NCBI RefSeq assembly: GCF_900241005.1
Contig: NZ_OEST01000001.1
Span: 372,001-436,000 of the forward strand
Source: Bacteroides cutis
GTDB lineage: Bacteria > Bacteroidota > Bacteroidia > Bacteroidales > Bacteroidaceae
DNA length: 64,000 nucleotides
Reading direction: 5' to 3'
Shown here: one piece after another, positions 1 through 8,488 of the stretch
How positions within the stretch are numbered: the first letter of the stretch is position 1
Layout: each line of letters opens with the position of its first letter
The notes under the pieces: model-generated
What the model was told of the DNA's origin: nothing
Database searches by the model: none
Seen by the model: the letters and a program-made list of their open reading frames with translations, nothing else
Program-made: the position numbers and the translations under genes

Positions 1-731
1 AGCATAAGATATATGGTTATGACAATAATCCGCAGGCCAATGAGATTGCAACCCGCAATATCAAAGCTGCAGGCGTTTCAAAGGATGTAATTTTAAAGTT
101 ACAACCTTTCCAACAGTTTGAACAACCTAAAGAAAAGTCTATCATCATCACCAATCCCCCATATGGAGAACGAATTTCGACAAACGATTTACTGGGGTTG
201 TACTCCATGATTGGTGAACGGTTGAAACATGCTTTCACCGGTAACACTGCATGGATACTCTCGTATCGTGAAGAATGTTTCGACCAAATCGGTTTAAAAG
301 CGACCAATAAAGTTCCTTTGTTCAACGGTGCCTTGGAGTGTGAATTCCGCCAATATGAAATCTTTGACGGTAAATACAAAGAATTTCGTGAAGGAGGTGA
401 CGAACTAAGCAGAGAACGTAAAGAATACAGAACTTCGGCTTCAGGGGAACAAAGAGACTTCAGACCTGCTCCGGGAGAACGAAGGGAATTCAGACCCAGA
501 GAAAGATTTAGCGGAGAACGTAAAGAATTCAATGGTGACCGTAAACCTAGAGAATTCAGAGATAGCGAAAAGCGGGAATTCCGTCCGCGTGAACGAAGGG
601 AATTCAAAGAGGGGGATAGAAAAGAATTCAAGTCCAGAGAAAGACGTGAATTCAGTAAAGAAAGAGAACCGAGGTCAGGAGAGTCTTATCCGGAAAGAAA
701 AAGAAGGGAATTTAAGAAGAAAGAAGAATAA
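1..731 (+). CDS. RlmL-type class I SAM-dependent RNA methyltransferase, C-terminal part (5' end outside window)
   Basis: The reading frame is open from the window edge (frame starting at base 3). It shows the end of a Rossmann methyltransferase: YGYDNNPQA, then NPPYGERI, which is motif IV of the N2-guanine/N6-adenine methyltransferases, then a closing SYREECFDQIG/ALECEFRQYEIF region. This matches the THUMP-domain 23S rRNA methyltransferase family (RlmL/YcbY N-terminal half). After the fold ends, near base 385, there is a tail of about 115 residues made almost entirely of R, E, K and F, with repeated R(R/K)EF units. It is probably disordered and RNA-binding. The family is seen in sequence; the exact rRNA target is inferred. 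Confidence 0.85.
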   Translation, partial: HKIYGYDNNPQANEIATRNIKAAGVSKDVILKLQPFQQFEQPKEKSIIITNPPYGERISTNDLLGLYSMIGERLKHAFTGNTAWILSYREECFDQIGLKATNKVPLFNGALECEFRQYEIFDGKYKEFREGGDELSRERKEYRTSASGEQRDFRPAPGERREFRPRERFSGERKEFNGDRKPREFRDSEKREFRPRERREFKEGDRKEFKSRERREFSKEREPRSGESYPERKRREFKKKEE

Positions 732-883
732 ACCGGTCATAAGTTGCGGCCAGTTCATTGAAGGAAGATTTGAATAAAGTTTCTTTGAGGTTAAATGGTT
801 GGCAAACAATCTAATATCTTGCGCAATCCACGAGCCATTGAAACCAATATCAACATCATACACGTCGTTGTCCACATACGTTA

Positions 884-979
884 ATGCCCCTTGCCTATAT
901 TCCGAGAGAAGAACCGAAAGAGTTGAAGAAAAGAATTGAACATCTTGAAAAATACGTGTCGAAAGAGAACGAATTATAA
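884..979 (+). CDS. possible 31-residue small protein upstream of DPP IV
   Basis: ATG at 884 opens a short frame ending TAA at 977-979, 12 nt before the dipeptidyl peptidase start. The peptide is charged and helical (MPLAYIPREEPKELKKR, then IEHLEKYVSKENEL), which looks like real protein and not noise. The frame is open upstream only to base 842. It may be a real small gene or the 3' remnant of a larger one. The rest of the 732-991 gap shows nothing recognisable. I do not recognise a family. Confidence 0.3.
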   Translation: MPLAYIPREEPKELKKRIEHLEKYVSKENEL

Positions 980-991
980 AAGATTATAGAT

Positions 992-3142
992 ATGAAGGTA
1001 ATCAGTAAATGGATGGGAACAGTACTATTAGCATTACCTACCCTCCTTATAACAAACGCTATGGCACAAGAACCGAATAAACCAACGCTGGAAGATCTTA
1101 TTCCTGGTGGAGAAACCTATCGCATTATAGAAGACCTGTACGGTCTGCAATGGTGGGGAGACACATGTATCAAGCCCGGTATCGACTCTCTACTGGCAGT
1201 GAACCCCAGAAACGGAAAAGAGACTCTGCTTGTAACACGCGAGAAAATCAACCGGATACTGGAACGAGAAAAACTCGGTAAACTGAGCCACCTGCGCCAA
1301 GTAAGCCTCCCTTGGGCCAATACTTCCCAAGTACTCATTAACCTGCCCGGAAGTTATGTCGTCTACGACTGGAAAGCCGATAAAATCACCAGTAAACGGG
1401 AAGTCCCTAAAAAAGGTATCAACAGAGATTATCACACCACAAGCGGTAACGTGGCTTATACCATCCAGAACAATCTTTTCGTAAACGGTATAGCCGTCAC
1501 CAACGAACCCGACGGCATCGTATGCGGTCAAAGCGTACACCGCAACGAATTTGGTATCAGCAAGGGTACTTACTGGAGTCCGGCAGGTAACTTGCTCGCT
1601 TTCTACCGCATGGACGAAAGCTCTGTGACCCGATATCCACTGGTAGACATCACCACGCGGGTGGGCAAACTGAACAACGTCCGCTATCCCATGGCGGGCA
1701 TGACGAGCCACAAGGTGACCGTAGGTATCTACAACCCCGAAACGCAGAAAACCATCTACCTGAATGCAGGCGATCCTACCGACCGTTATTTCACCAATCT
1801 CAGTTGGGCTCCGGATGCACGTAGTCTTTATCTCATCGAACTGAACCGCGACCAGAACCATGCCCGTCTTTGCCAATACAGTGCAGAAACAGGCGAATTA
1901 ATGGCCACCCTTTTCGAAGAAACGCACCCTAAGTACGTTGAGCCCCAACATCCCATTGTATTTTTACCGTGGGACAGCAACAAGTTCATCTACCAAAGCC
2001 AACGCGACGGTTTCAACCATCTCTACCTCTACGACACCAACGGCAAGCTTATCAAGCAACTGACCGAAGGTAAATGGTTAGTAAATGACCTCTTAGGATT
2101 CAACACTCAACGGAAAGAAGTCGTCTTCAATGCCATCGACGCTTTGGGGAGCGCTAATTTCGCCGTAAACGTAAACAGTGGAAAACGCAGTCTACCTTTC
2201 AGTATCAACACTACCACCGAAGGCATGCACACCGGACTGCTTAGCGCATCCGGTGCTTATATCATCGACCGTTATTCTTCACCCACCGTACCTCGCAATA
2301 TCGATATCATCGATACCAAGACCTTTAAAAGTATCAACCTGTTAAGAGCCAAAAACCCCTTCGAAGGTTTCACTATGCCAAGTATCGAAACAGGTACCAT
2401 CAAAGCTGCCGATGGTGTAACCAACCTCTATTATCGCCTTATCAAGCCTGCCGACTTTGACCCGAGCAAGAAATACCCTGCCATTATCTACGTGTACGGC
2501 GGTCCGCATGCCCAAATGATAAACAGTGGCTGGATGAACGCCGCGCGTGGTTGGGATATCTATATGGCCAATAAAGGTTATATCATGTTCACTCTCGACA
2601 ATCGTGGAAGCAGCAACCGCGGACTGGAATTTGAGAACGCCACTTTCCGCCAACTCGGCATCGAAGAAGGTAAAGACCAGGTGAAGGGAGTAGAATTCCT
2701 GAAAAGCCAGCCTTACATAGACGGAAACCGTATCGGTGTACATGGCTGGAGTTTCGGTGGACACATGACAACGGCACTGATACTGCGTTATCCCGAAATT
2801 TTTAAGGTAGGTGTTGCCGGAGGGCCGGTTATTGACTGGGGATACTACGAGGTAATGTATGGCGAGCGTTATATGGATACTCCGCAATCCAACCCGAAGG
2901 GCTACAAACAATGCAATTTAAATAATCTTGCCGGTAATCTGAAAGGCCATCTGCTCATCATCCATGACGACCATGACGATACTTGCGTACCGCAACATAC
3001 CCTTTCATTCATGAAAGCTTGCGTAGATGCACGTACCTACCCTGACTTGTTCATTTACCCTACGCACAAACATAATGTGAAGGGACGTGACCGTGTGCAT
3101 CTCCACGAAAAGATAACAAGATATTTTGAAGACTATCTGTAA
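992..3142 (+). CDS. dipeptidyl peptidase IV family serine peptidase (S9B), exported
   Basis: 716 residues. An N-terminal signal peptide ends at ...TNAMAQ, so the enzyme is probably periplasmic. Residues about 60-450 form the beta-propeller (DPPIV_N). The C-terminal 250 residues are the alpha/beta hydrolase. The catalytic triad can be read: Ser587 in HGWSFGGH, Asp663 in HDDHDDTCVP, and His694 in THKHNV. The family removes X-Pro or X-Ala dipeptides from peptide N-termini, and Bacteroides use it in protein catabolism. Length fits the bacterial family. It stands alone, with 54 nt to purD. Confidence 0.93.
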   Translation: MKVISKWMGTVLLALPTLLITNAMAQEPNKPTLEDLIPGGETYRIIEDLYGLQWWGDTCIKPGIDSLLAVNPRNGKETLLVTREKINRILEREKLGKLSHLRQVSLPWANTSQVLINLPGSYVVYDWKADKITSKREVPKKGINRDYHTTSGNVAYTIQNNLFVNGIAVTNEPDGIVCGQSVHRNEFGISKGTYWSPAGNLLAFYRMDESSVTRYPLVDITTRVGKLNNVRYPMAGMTSHKVTVGIYNPETQKTIYLNAGDPTDRYFTNLSWAPDARSLYLIELNRDQNHARLCQYSAETGELMATLFEETHPKYVEPQHPIVFLPWDSNKFIYQSQRDGFNHLYLYDTNGKLIKQLTEGKWLVNDLLGFNTQRKEVVFNAIDALGSANFAVNVNSGKRSLPFSINTTTEGMHTGLLSASGAYIIDRYSSPTVPRNIDIIDTKTFKSINLLRAKNPFEGFTMPSIETGTIKAADGVTNLYYRLIKPADFDPSKKYPAIIYVYGGPHAQMINSGWMNAARGWDIYMANKGYIMFTLDNRGSSNRGLEFENATFRQLGIEEGKDQVKGVEFLKSQPYIDGNRIGVHGWSFGGHMTTALILRYPEIFKVGVAGGPVIDWGYYEVMYGERYMDTPQSNPKGYKQCNLNNLAGNLKGHLLIIHDDHDDTCVPQHTLSFMKACVDARTYPDLFIYPTHKHNVKGRDRVHLHEKITRYFEDYL

Positions 3143-3196
3143 AACAAACAATAAGTTATCTAATCATACAGGAATAATAAATTAAAAAAAGAAGAT

Positions 3197-4471
3197 ATGA
3201 AAGTATTATTATTAGGCTCAGGCGGCCGCGAACACGCTTTGGCATGGAAAATTGCTCAAAGCCCGAAAGTTGAAAAGCTGTACATCGCTCCCGGCAATGC
3301 CGGTACGGACACTGTAGGCGAAAATGTGAATATCAAAGCGACAGACTTTCCCGCACTCAAGACTTTCGCTCTTGAACAGAATATCGGCATGATTGTCGTA
3401 GGTCCGGAAGATCCGTTGGTGCAAGGCATCTTCGATAGTTTCAAGGAAGATGATGCCACCCGCCATATTGCCGTTATAGGCCCTTCGGCAAAAGGAGCCC
3501 AACTGGAAGGCAGCAAGGAATTTGCCAAAGGATTTATGGAACGCCACCAGATACCTACCGCCCGCTATAAAAGTGTTACCTCAGAAAACCTGGATGAAGG
3601 ACTCGCTTTCCTCGAAAGCCTTTCCGCCCCATACGTACTGAAAGCAGATGGCTTATGTGCCGGCAAGGGAGTACTGATTTTGCCTTCTCTGGAAGAAGCC
3701 AAAAAGGAACTGAAAGAAATGTTGGGTGGTATGTTCGGCGATGCCAGCGCCACAGTTGTCATTGAAGAATTCCTTAGCGGTATCGAATGCTCCGTATTCG
3801 TACTGACAGACAGCCAACACTACAAGGTTCTTCCGGTTGCCAAAGACTATAAACGTATCGGTGAAGGCGACAAAGGCCTCAACACAGGTGGTATGGGCAG
3901 TGTTACACCCGTACCTTTTGCCAATGATGAATTCATGGAGAAAGTACGTGTCCGCATCATTGAGCCGACTATCAACGGATTGCGTGAAGAGAATATCCTT
4001 TATAAAGGTTTCATCTTCCTCGGTCTGATTAATGTACAAGGCGAACCGATGGTCATCGAATATAACGTACGCATGGGTGATCCAGAGACAGAAAGCGTCA
4101 TGCTGCGAATTCAAAGCGACATCATGGATCTTTTTGAAGGTGTCCATAAGGTAAATCTCAATACCAAAGAATTGGTACTCGACACACGCACGGCAGCTTG
4201 TGTCATGTTGGTAAGCGGCGGATATCCCGAAGCCTACGAAAAAGGTAAAGTCATCACCGGCTTTGAACAGGCACAAGATACAGACAGCATCCTTTTCCAT
4301 GCCGGAACAGCTCTGAAAGACGGGCAAATAGTAACCAACGGTGGACGCGTCATTGCAGTGTGTTCCTATGGAGACACCAAAGAAGAGGCATTGAAGAAAA
4401 GCTATAAGGTAGCCGACATGCTCGATTTCGAAAAGAAATACTTCCGTCGGGATATCGGGTTCGACCTATAG
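3197..4471 (+). CDS. purD: phosphoribosylamine--glycine ligase
   Basis: 424 residues, the normal length for GAR synthetase. The N-terminal [18 protein letters not shown] is the family signature, [12 protein letters not shown] follows, and the ATP-grasp core is at about 105-320 with [20 protein letters not shown] and [11 protein letters not shown]. It catalyses the second step of de novo purine synthesis, joining glycine to phosphoribosylamine using ATP. The start follows an A-rich leader with no Shine-Dalgarno, as is usual in Bacteroidota. The downstream membrane gene begins 26 nt after the stop, so they may be cotranscribed. Confidence 0.97.
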   Translation: MKVLLLGSGGREHALAWKIAQSPKVEKLYIAPGNAGTDTVGENVNIKATDFPALKTFALEQNIGMIVVGPEDPLVQGIFDSFKEDDATRHIAVIGPSAKGAQLEGSKEFAKGFMERHQIPTARYKSVTSENLDEGLAFLESLSAPYVLKADGLCAGKGVLILPSLEEAKKELKEMLGGMFGDASATVVIEEFLSGIECSVFVLTDSQHYKVLPVAKDYKRIGEGDKGLNTGGMGSVTPVPFANDEFMEKVRVRIIEPTINGLREENILYKGFIFLGLINVQGEPMVIEYNVRMGDPETESVMLRIQSDIMDLFEGVHKVNLNTKELVLDTRTAACVMLVSGGYPEAYEKGKVITGFEQAQDTDSILFHAGTALKDGQIVTNGGRVIAVCSYGDTKEEALKKSYKVADMLDFEKKYFRRDIGFDL

Positions 4472-4497
4472 AACAAATGTACATCATTAAATCATAA

Positions 4498-5496
4498 ATG
4501 TTAAGAAGCAGAAGATTTCAGAACCGGGTGACGGCAGGACGTTTCACACTTCCTGCCGCTATCCTGATATCAGTGACCTGCTGGATACTGAGCGCTATCT
4601 TATTGCCTGATATGGAAGTTCGTCCAAACAACTATCCATTATGGAACATGCTCTGTGACTTCTGTATCCCGGTATGGGCCAGCCGCATCTTATGTTTCAT
4701 CCTATACTGTATCATCGGATATTTTCTGATTGGACTGAATAATGCATATGCCATCATACGTATGCGGGCATCAGTACAAACCGGCATATATTTCCTATTG
4801 ATAGCTGTTTGTCCTAATTTACATATACTACATCCGGGTGATATAGCTACCGTTGCTTTTCTGGTTGCTATCTATTTTCTGTTCAAGAGCTATCAACAAA
4901 CGAAACCTACCGGTACTCTGTTCAATTCATCTTTGTTCATCGGGATAGGAAGCCTGATATTTCCCCAACTGATGTTCTTCATTCCTGTTTTCTGGTTAGG
5001 TTCATATAGTTTTCAGTCACTTCACCCCAAAAGTTTTTTTGCTTCACTGATTGGTTGGAGTGTGCCTTACTGGTTTCTGCTGGGGTATGCCTATTTCTAT
5101 GGACAGATGGAGTTGTTCTGCCAACCTTTCCGGGAACTGGTTACCTTCCAACCTATCCGTTTCGTTTTCCAGCCTTGGGAAGCGGTAACTATCGGCTACC
5201 TGCTACTGCTGTTTATAGTCAGTTCGGGACATTGTCTGGCAGCCGGATATGAGGATAAAATACGTACACGCAGCTACCTGCACTTCCTGATATTCCTGAG
5301 CTTCTGCACCTTTGTTTACATCGGTCTGCAACCGGCATTAAGTACCAGCCTGTTGCCCCTACTCTTAATCGGTATCAGTATCCTGACAGGGCATTTATTT
5401 GTATTAACGAATAGCCGGAGTTCCAATCTCTTTTTTATTTTAATGTTTACAGGATTATTCATTTTATTTGGATTTAATGTATGGACACTTTTGTAG
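4498..5496 (+). CDS. polytopic inner-membrane protein, function unknown
   Basis: 332 residues with about eight hydrophobic segments spread over the whole length, for example ILISVTCWILSAILL near 20, ISRILCFILYCIIGYFLIG near 70, GIYFLLIAVCPNLHIL, and a C-terminal LFFILMFTGLFILFGF. No catalytic motif is visible and I do not recognise a named family. Its stop lies 16 nt inside the next gene (DedA type, start 5481), which indicates translational coupling and a shared membrane role. It also follows purD closely. Confidence 0.8.
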   Translation: MLRSRRFQNRVTAGRFTLPAAILISVTCWILSAILLPDMEVRPNNYPLWNMLCDFCIPVWASRILCFILYCIIGYFLIGLNNAYAIIRMRASVQTGIYFLLIAVCPNLHILHPGDIATVAFLVAIYFLFKSYQQTKPTGTLFNSSLFIGIGSLIFPQLMFFIPVFWLGSYSFQSLHPKSFFASLIGWSVPYWFLLGYAYFYGQMELFCQPFRELVTFQPIRFVFQPWEAVTIGYLLLLFIVSSGHCLAAGYEDKIRTRSYLHFLIFLSFCTFVYIGLQPALSTSLLPLLLIGISILTGHLFVLTNSRSSNLFFILMFTGLFILFGFNVWTLL

Positions 5497-5957
5497 ACAC
5501 TTTGATACAATTATTGATTGACTGGGGATACATCGGACTATTCATCTCTGCCTTGTTGGCAGGCAGTATTATTCCATTCAGCTCGGAATTGGTGATGATT
5601 GCGTTGGTCAAGGTAGGATTGAGTCCGGTTCTTTGCGTAATTGCCGCCACTCTGGGTAATACGGTAGGCGGCATGACCTGCTATTATATGGGACGTTTAG
5701 GCAAAGTAGATTGGATAGAGAAATATTTCAAAGTCAAAAAAGAAAAAGTGGAAAAGATGCAGCAGTTCCTACAAGGAAAAGGAGCGTTGATGGCCTTCTT
5801 CGCTTTCCTGCCTTTTGTGGGAGAAGTTATTGCCATTGCATTAGGATTTATGCGTAGTAATATCTGGCTGACCACCACCTCAATGTTTACAGGAAAACTA
5901 ATACGATATGTCCTGATGTTACTGGTGTTACAAGGGATAATATCAGTAGTGATATGA
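5481..5957 (+). CDS. DedA/YqaA-family small membrane protein
   Basis: 158 residues. It has four or five hydrophobic helices with a central basic amphipathic stretch (KVKKEKVEKMQQF). The pattern IIPFSSELVMIAL followed by GNTVGGMTCYYMGR is typical of the YqaA branch of the DedA/SNARE-associated superfamily, which is linked to membrane lipid flipping and proton-motive-force homeostasis. The start overlaps the end of the preceding membrane gene by 16 nt. The family call is firm; the transported substrate is unknown. Confidence 0.88.
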   Translation: MDTFVDTLIQLLIDWGYIGLFISALLAGSIIPFSSELVMIALVKVGLSPVLCVIAATLGNTVGGMTCYYMGRLGKVDWIEKYFKVKKEKVEKMQQFLQGKGALMAFFAFLPFVGEVIAIALGFMRSNIWLTTTSMFTGKLIRYVLMLLVLQGIISVVI

Positions 5958-5997
5958 AAAAAAGGTGGATAAAAAAAGGTGGACAAAAAAGGTTAAG
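5957..5997. repeat. A-rich 14-nt direct repeat
   Basis: AAAAAAAGGTGGAT (5957-5970) is followed directly by AAAAAAAGGTGGAC (5971-5984) and a degenerate third copy starting at 5985. It lies between the DedA gene stop and mnmD. Purine-rich; no further role visible. Confidence 0.7.
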
Positions 5998-6026
5998 GGC
6001 AAAAAAAGAAGTTAAGGAATTATCTG

Positions 6027-6755
6027 ATGCAACGAATCATTGAACAGACCGAAGACGGGAGTGCAACCCTGTTTGTGCCGGAACTGAATGAACATTACCA
6101 TTCGGTAAAGGGAGCACATACCGAATCACAACATATCTTTATCGATATGGGGTTGGAAGCCTCTTCTGTCCTTCGACCGCATATCCTCGAAATCGGCTTC
6201 GGAACGGGACTGAACGCCCTGCTCACACTGGAAACAGCCGAAAAGGAAAAACGACACATCCACTATACCGGCATCGAGCTATACCCGCTTTCCTGGGAAG
6301 AAGTAGAGATCCTGAAATACAGTGAAAACCCCTTGTTCAAGACATTGCATACCGCACCATGGGAAGAAGATGTGAACATTACTCCTTACTTCACGTTACG
6401 GAAAGTACAAGAAGACGCGAATACAGTGATCAGCGATAAGTCATCGGTTACAAATAACGTATCACCGGCGGCTTATCATTCATCATTCATCACTAATCGT
6501 TTTTTCGACGTTGTTTACTTCGATGCTTTCGCCCCCGAAAAACAACCGGAAATGTGGAGCGAAGAACTTTTCCGGAAAATATACGCCTGCATGAACCAGA
6601 ATGGAATTCTTACCACCTATTGCGCCAAAGGTGTCATCCGGCGCTTATTACAAAGTATCGGTTTTAAGGTGGAACGACTCCCAGGCCCTCCGGGTGGTAA
6701 ACGGGAAATACTGCGTGCCACCAAAACGACAGATATAGAAAAGAATGAAAAATGA
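6027..6755 (+). CDS. mnmD: tRNA (mnm5s2U34) methyltransferase MnmD
   Basis: 242 residues, a stand-alone version of the methyltransferase half of MnmC (DUF752). The SAM-binding loop HILEIGFGTGLNALL is near residue 52. FDVVYFDAFAPEKQPEMW near 160 and the C-terminal PGPPGGKREILRA are family hallmarks. It performs the last methylation forming 5-methylaminomethyl-2-thiouridine at the wobble position of tRNAs. A stretch of about 25 residues rich in S, T and N (near 132-155) before the DAFAP motif looks like a lineage insertion. The stop overlaps an ATG of the next frame (ATGA). Confidence 0.92.
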   Translation: MQRIIEQTEDGSATLFVPELNEHYHSVKGAHTESQHIFIDMGLEASSVLRPHILEIGFGTGLNALLTLETAEKEKRHIHYTGIELYPLSWEEVEILKYSENPLFKTLHTAPWEEDVNITPYFTLRKVQEDANTVISDKSSVTNNVSPAAYHSSFITNRFFDVVYFDAFAPEKQPEMWSEELFRKIYACMNQNGILTTYCAKGVIRRLLQSIGFKVERLPGPPGGKREILRATKTTDIEKNEK

Positions 6756-6778
6756 AGAATATACAAAATACAAATATA

Positions 6779-7684
6779 ATGAAGAAATTATACTTTCTAC
6801 TCCTGATAGGTTTACTGGCAGTTTCCTGCAAAACGGGAAACAACAAGAATAACGACAGTAAAAACGGGAAACCGATTATTACCGTCACCATCGAACCACT
6901 GCGTTATCTCACCGAAGCAATAGCCGGCAACCAATTCTCGGTTGTCAGCATGGTACCCAAAGGCATGAGTCCCGAAACATACGACCCTACTCCCCAGCAA
7001 CTCATCGACCTTGCCCAAAGTAAGGCCTATTTCCGTATCGGTTATATCGGTTTTGAACAGACCTGGACAGACAAACTGACCGATAATGCGCCTCATCTGC
7101 AATTCTTCGATATGTCCGAAGGCATAGGCCTCATTTACGACGACGCCCATTCTCATCATCAGGAAAACGGAGCGGATGAAGGCCATCACCACGCCGGTGG
7201 AGTAGAACCTCATATCTGGAACTCTACTGTAAATGCCCAGATTATTGCCGGGAACATATTAAAGGCATTGTGTTCTTTGGACAAGACGAACGATAGTATT
7301 TATGTGGGACGCTATAAAGCACTCTGCCAACAAATAGAGCAGACAGACAGTCTCATCAGACAGACACTGGCAACACCCGGTTCAGACCACGCTTTCATGA
7401 TTTATCATCCCGCACTTTCGTACTTCGCCCGTGACTACGGCTTGCACCAAATTCCCATCGAAGCAGGAGGTAAAGAACCGTCGCCCGCCCATCTGAAAAC
7501 ATTAATGAATACTTGCAAGAACGAAAAGGTGCGCGTTATCTTCGTACAACCGGAGTTTGACCGCCGTAATGCGGAAATCATCGCCAAACAAACCGGAACT
7601 AAAGTGGTTGATATCAATCCCCTTGCATACGATTGGGAAACGGAAATGCTGAATACAGCCCGAGCTTTGACAAACGTTGAATAA
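6779..7684 (+). CDS. zinc ABC transporter substrate-binding lipoprotein (ZnuA-like)
   Basis: About 301 residues. I chose ATG 6779 over 6752 because it gives a clean lipoprotein signal, MKKLYFLLLIGLLAVSC, with the lipid-anchored Cys at 17. The protein has the cluster A-I metal-receptor fold: PIITVTIEPLRYLTEAIAG, PKGMSPETYDPTPQQ, and a His/Asp-rich loop DDAHSHHQENG...EGHHHAGG followed by PHIWNS. The late motifs IYHPALSYFARDYGL and DINPLAYDW are also there. His-rich loops of this kind are typical of zinc carriers. The ATPase follows 11 nt downstream, but no permease gene is beside them. Confidence 0.9.
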   Translation: MKKLYFLLLIGLLAVSCKTGNNKNNDSKNGKPIITVTIEPLRYLTEAIAGNQFSVVSMVPKGMSPETYDPTPQQLIDLAQSKAYFRIGYIGFEQTWTDKLTDNAPHLQFFDMSEGIGLIYDDAHSHHQENGADEGHHHAGGVEPHIWNSTVNAQIIAGNILKALCSLDKTNDSIYVGRYKALCQQIEQTDSLIRQTLATPGSDHAFMIYHPALSYFARDYGLHQIPIEAGGKEPSPAHLKTLMNTCKNEKVRVIFVQPEFDRRNAEIIAKQTGTKVVDINPLAYDWETEMLNTARALTNVE

Positions 7685-7695
7685 TCTCCTCCTAT

Positions 7696-8469
7696 ATGAC
7701 TCCTATCATTGAAATAAAAGACCTCAGTGCCGGCTATGACGGACGCACCGTGCTCCGCAATGTAAACCTGACTGTTTATGACCGTGATTTTCTGGGCATT
7801 ATCGGTCCTAACGGTGGCGGCAAAACCACTCTCATCAAATGTATCCTCGGATTACTGAGACCCATTACAGGCGAGATTATCTATCATGCCGCAAGCTCTC
7901 GGTCTTCAAATTCCAGTTCTCAAACCACCATGGGTTATCTTCCTCAATATAATAGTATTGACCGTAAATTTCCCATCACTGTCGAGGAAGTTATATTATC
8001 CGGGCTAAGCAGCAAAAAGTCCCTCATATCCCGTTTCACTACCGAGCATAGGGAGAAAGCCCGTCAAGTAATCGCCCGCATGGGATTGGAAGGTTTCGAA
8101 GAACGCGCCATCGGTGCCCTGAGTGGAGGGCAATTGCAACGTGCTCTTTTGGGCCGTGCCATTATCTCCGACCCGCAAGTTGTCATCCTCGATGAACCGA
8201 GCACATATATAGACAAACGTTTTGAAGCCCGCCTGTACCAACTACTGGCAGAAATCAACAAAGATTGCGCCATTATCCTCGTCAGCCATGACATCGGTAC
8301 AGTGCTACAACAAGTAAAATCCATTGCCTGTGTCAACGAGACGCTGGATTATCATCCCGACACCGGTATCTCCGGAGAATGGCTGGAACGTAACTTCAAC
8401 TGCCCCATCGAACTGCTGGGACACGGCACATTGCCACATAGGATATTAGGAGAGCATCATCATCACTAA
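7696..8469 (+). CDS. metal ABC transporter ATP-binding protein (ZnuC-like)
   Basis: 257 residues of a classical ABC ATPase. Walker A is GPNGGGKTT near 37. The Q-loop region is LPQYNS, the signature is LSGGQLQRALLGRA, Walker B is VVILDEPSTYID, and the H-loop is ILVSHD. The C-terminus ends in GEHHHH, a His-rich tail that fits zinc handling. It forms a two-gene unit with the preceding lipoprotein. The inner-membrane permease that both need is not in this window, so it must be encoded elsewhere or a shared one is used. Confidence 0.9.
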   Translation: MTPIIEIKDLSAGYDGRTVLRNVNLTVYDRDFLGIIGPNGGGKTTLIKCILGLLRPITGEIIYHAASSRSSNSSSQTTMGYLPQYNSIDRKFPITVEEVILSGLSSKKSLISRFTTEHREKARQVIARMGLEGFEERAIGALSGGQLQRALLGRAIISDPQVVILDEPSTYIDKRFEARLYQLLAEINKDCAIILVSHDIGTVLQQVKSIACVNETLDYHPDTGISGEWLERNFNCPIELLGHGTLPHRILGEHHHH

Positions 8470-8488
8470 ATCTCGAATTCCCGCCCCA

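Noticed and set aside
532..777. Plus-strand frame of 81 codons rich in N and E
   Set aside because: Shadow of the repeat-rich methyltransferase tail in another frame.
675..875. 66-codon minus-strand frame
   Set aside because: Overlaps the methyltransferase end and has no supporting features.
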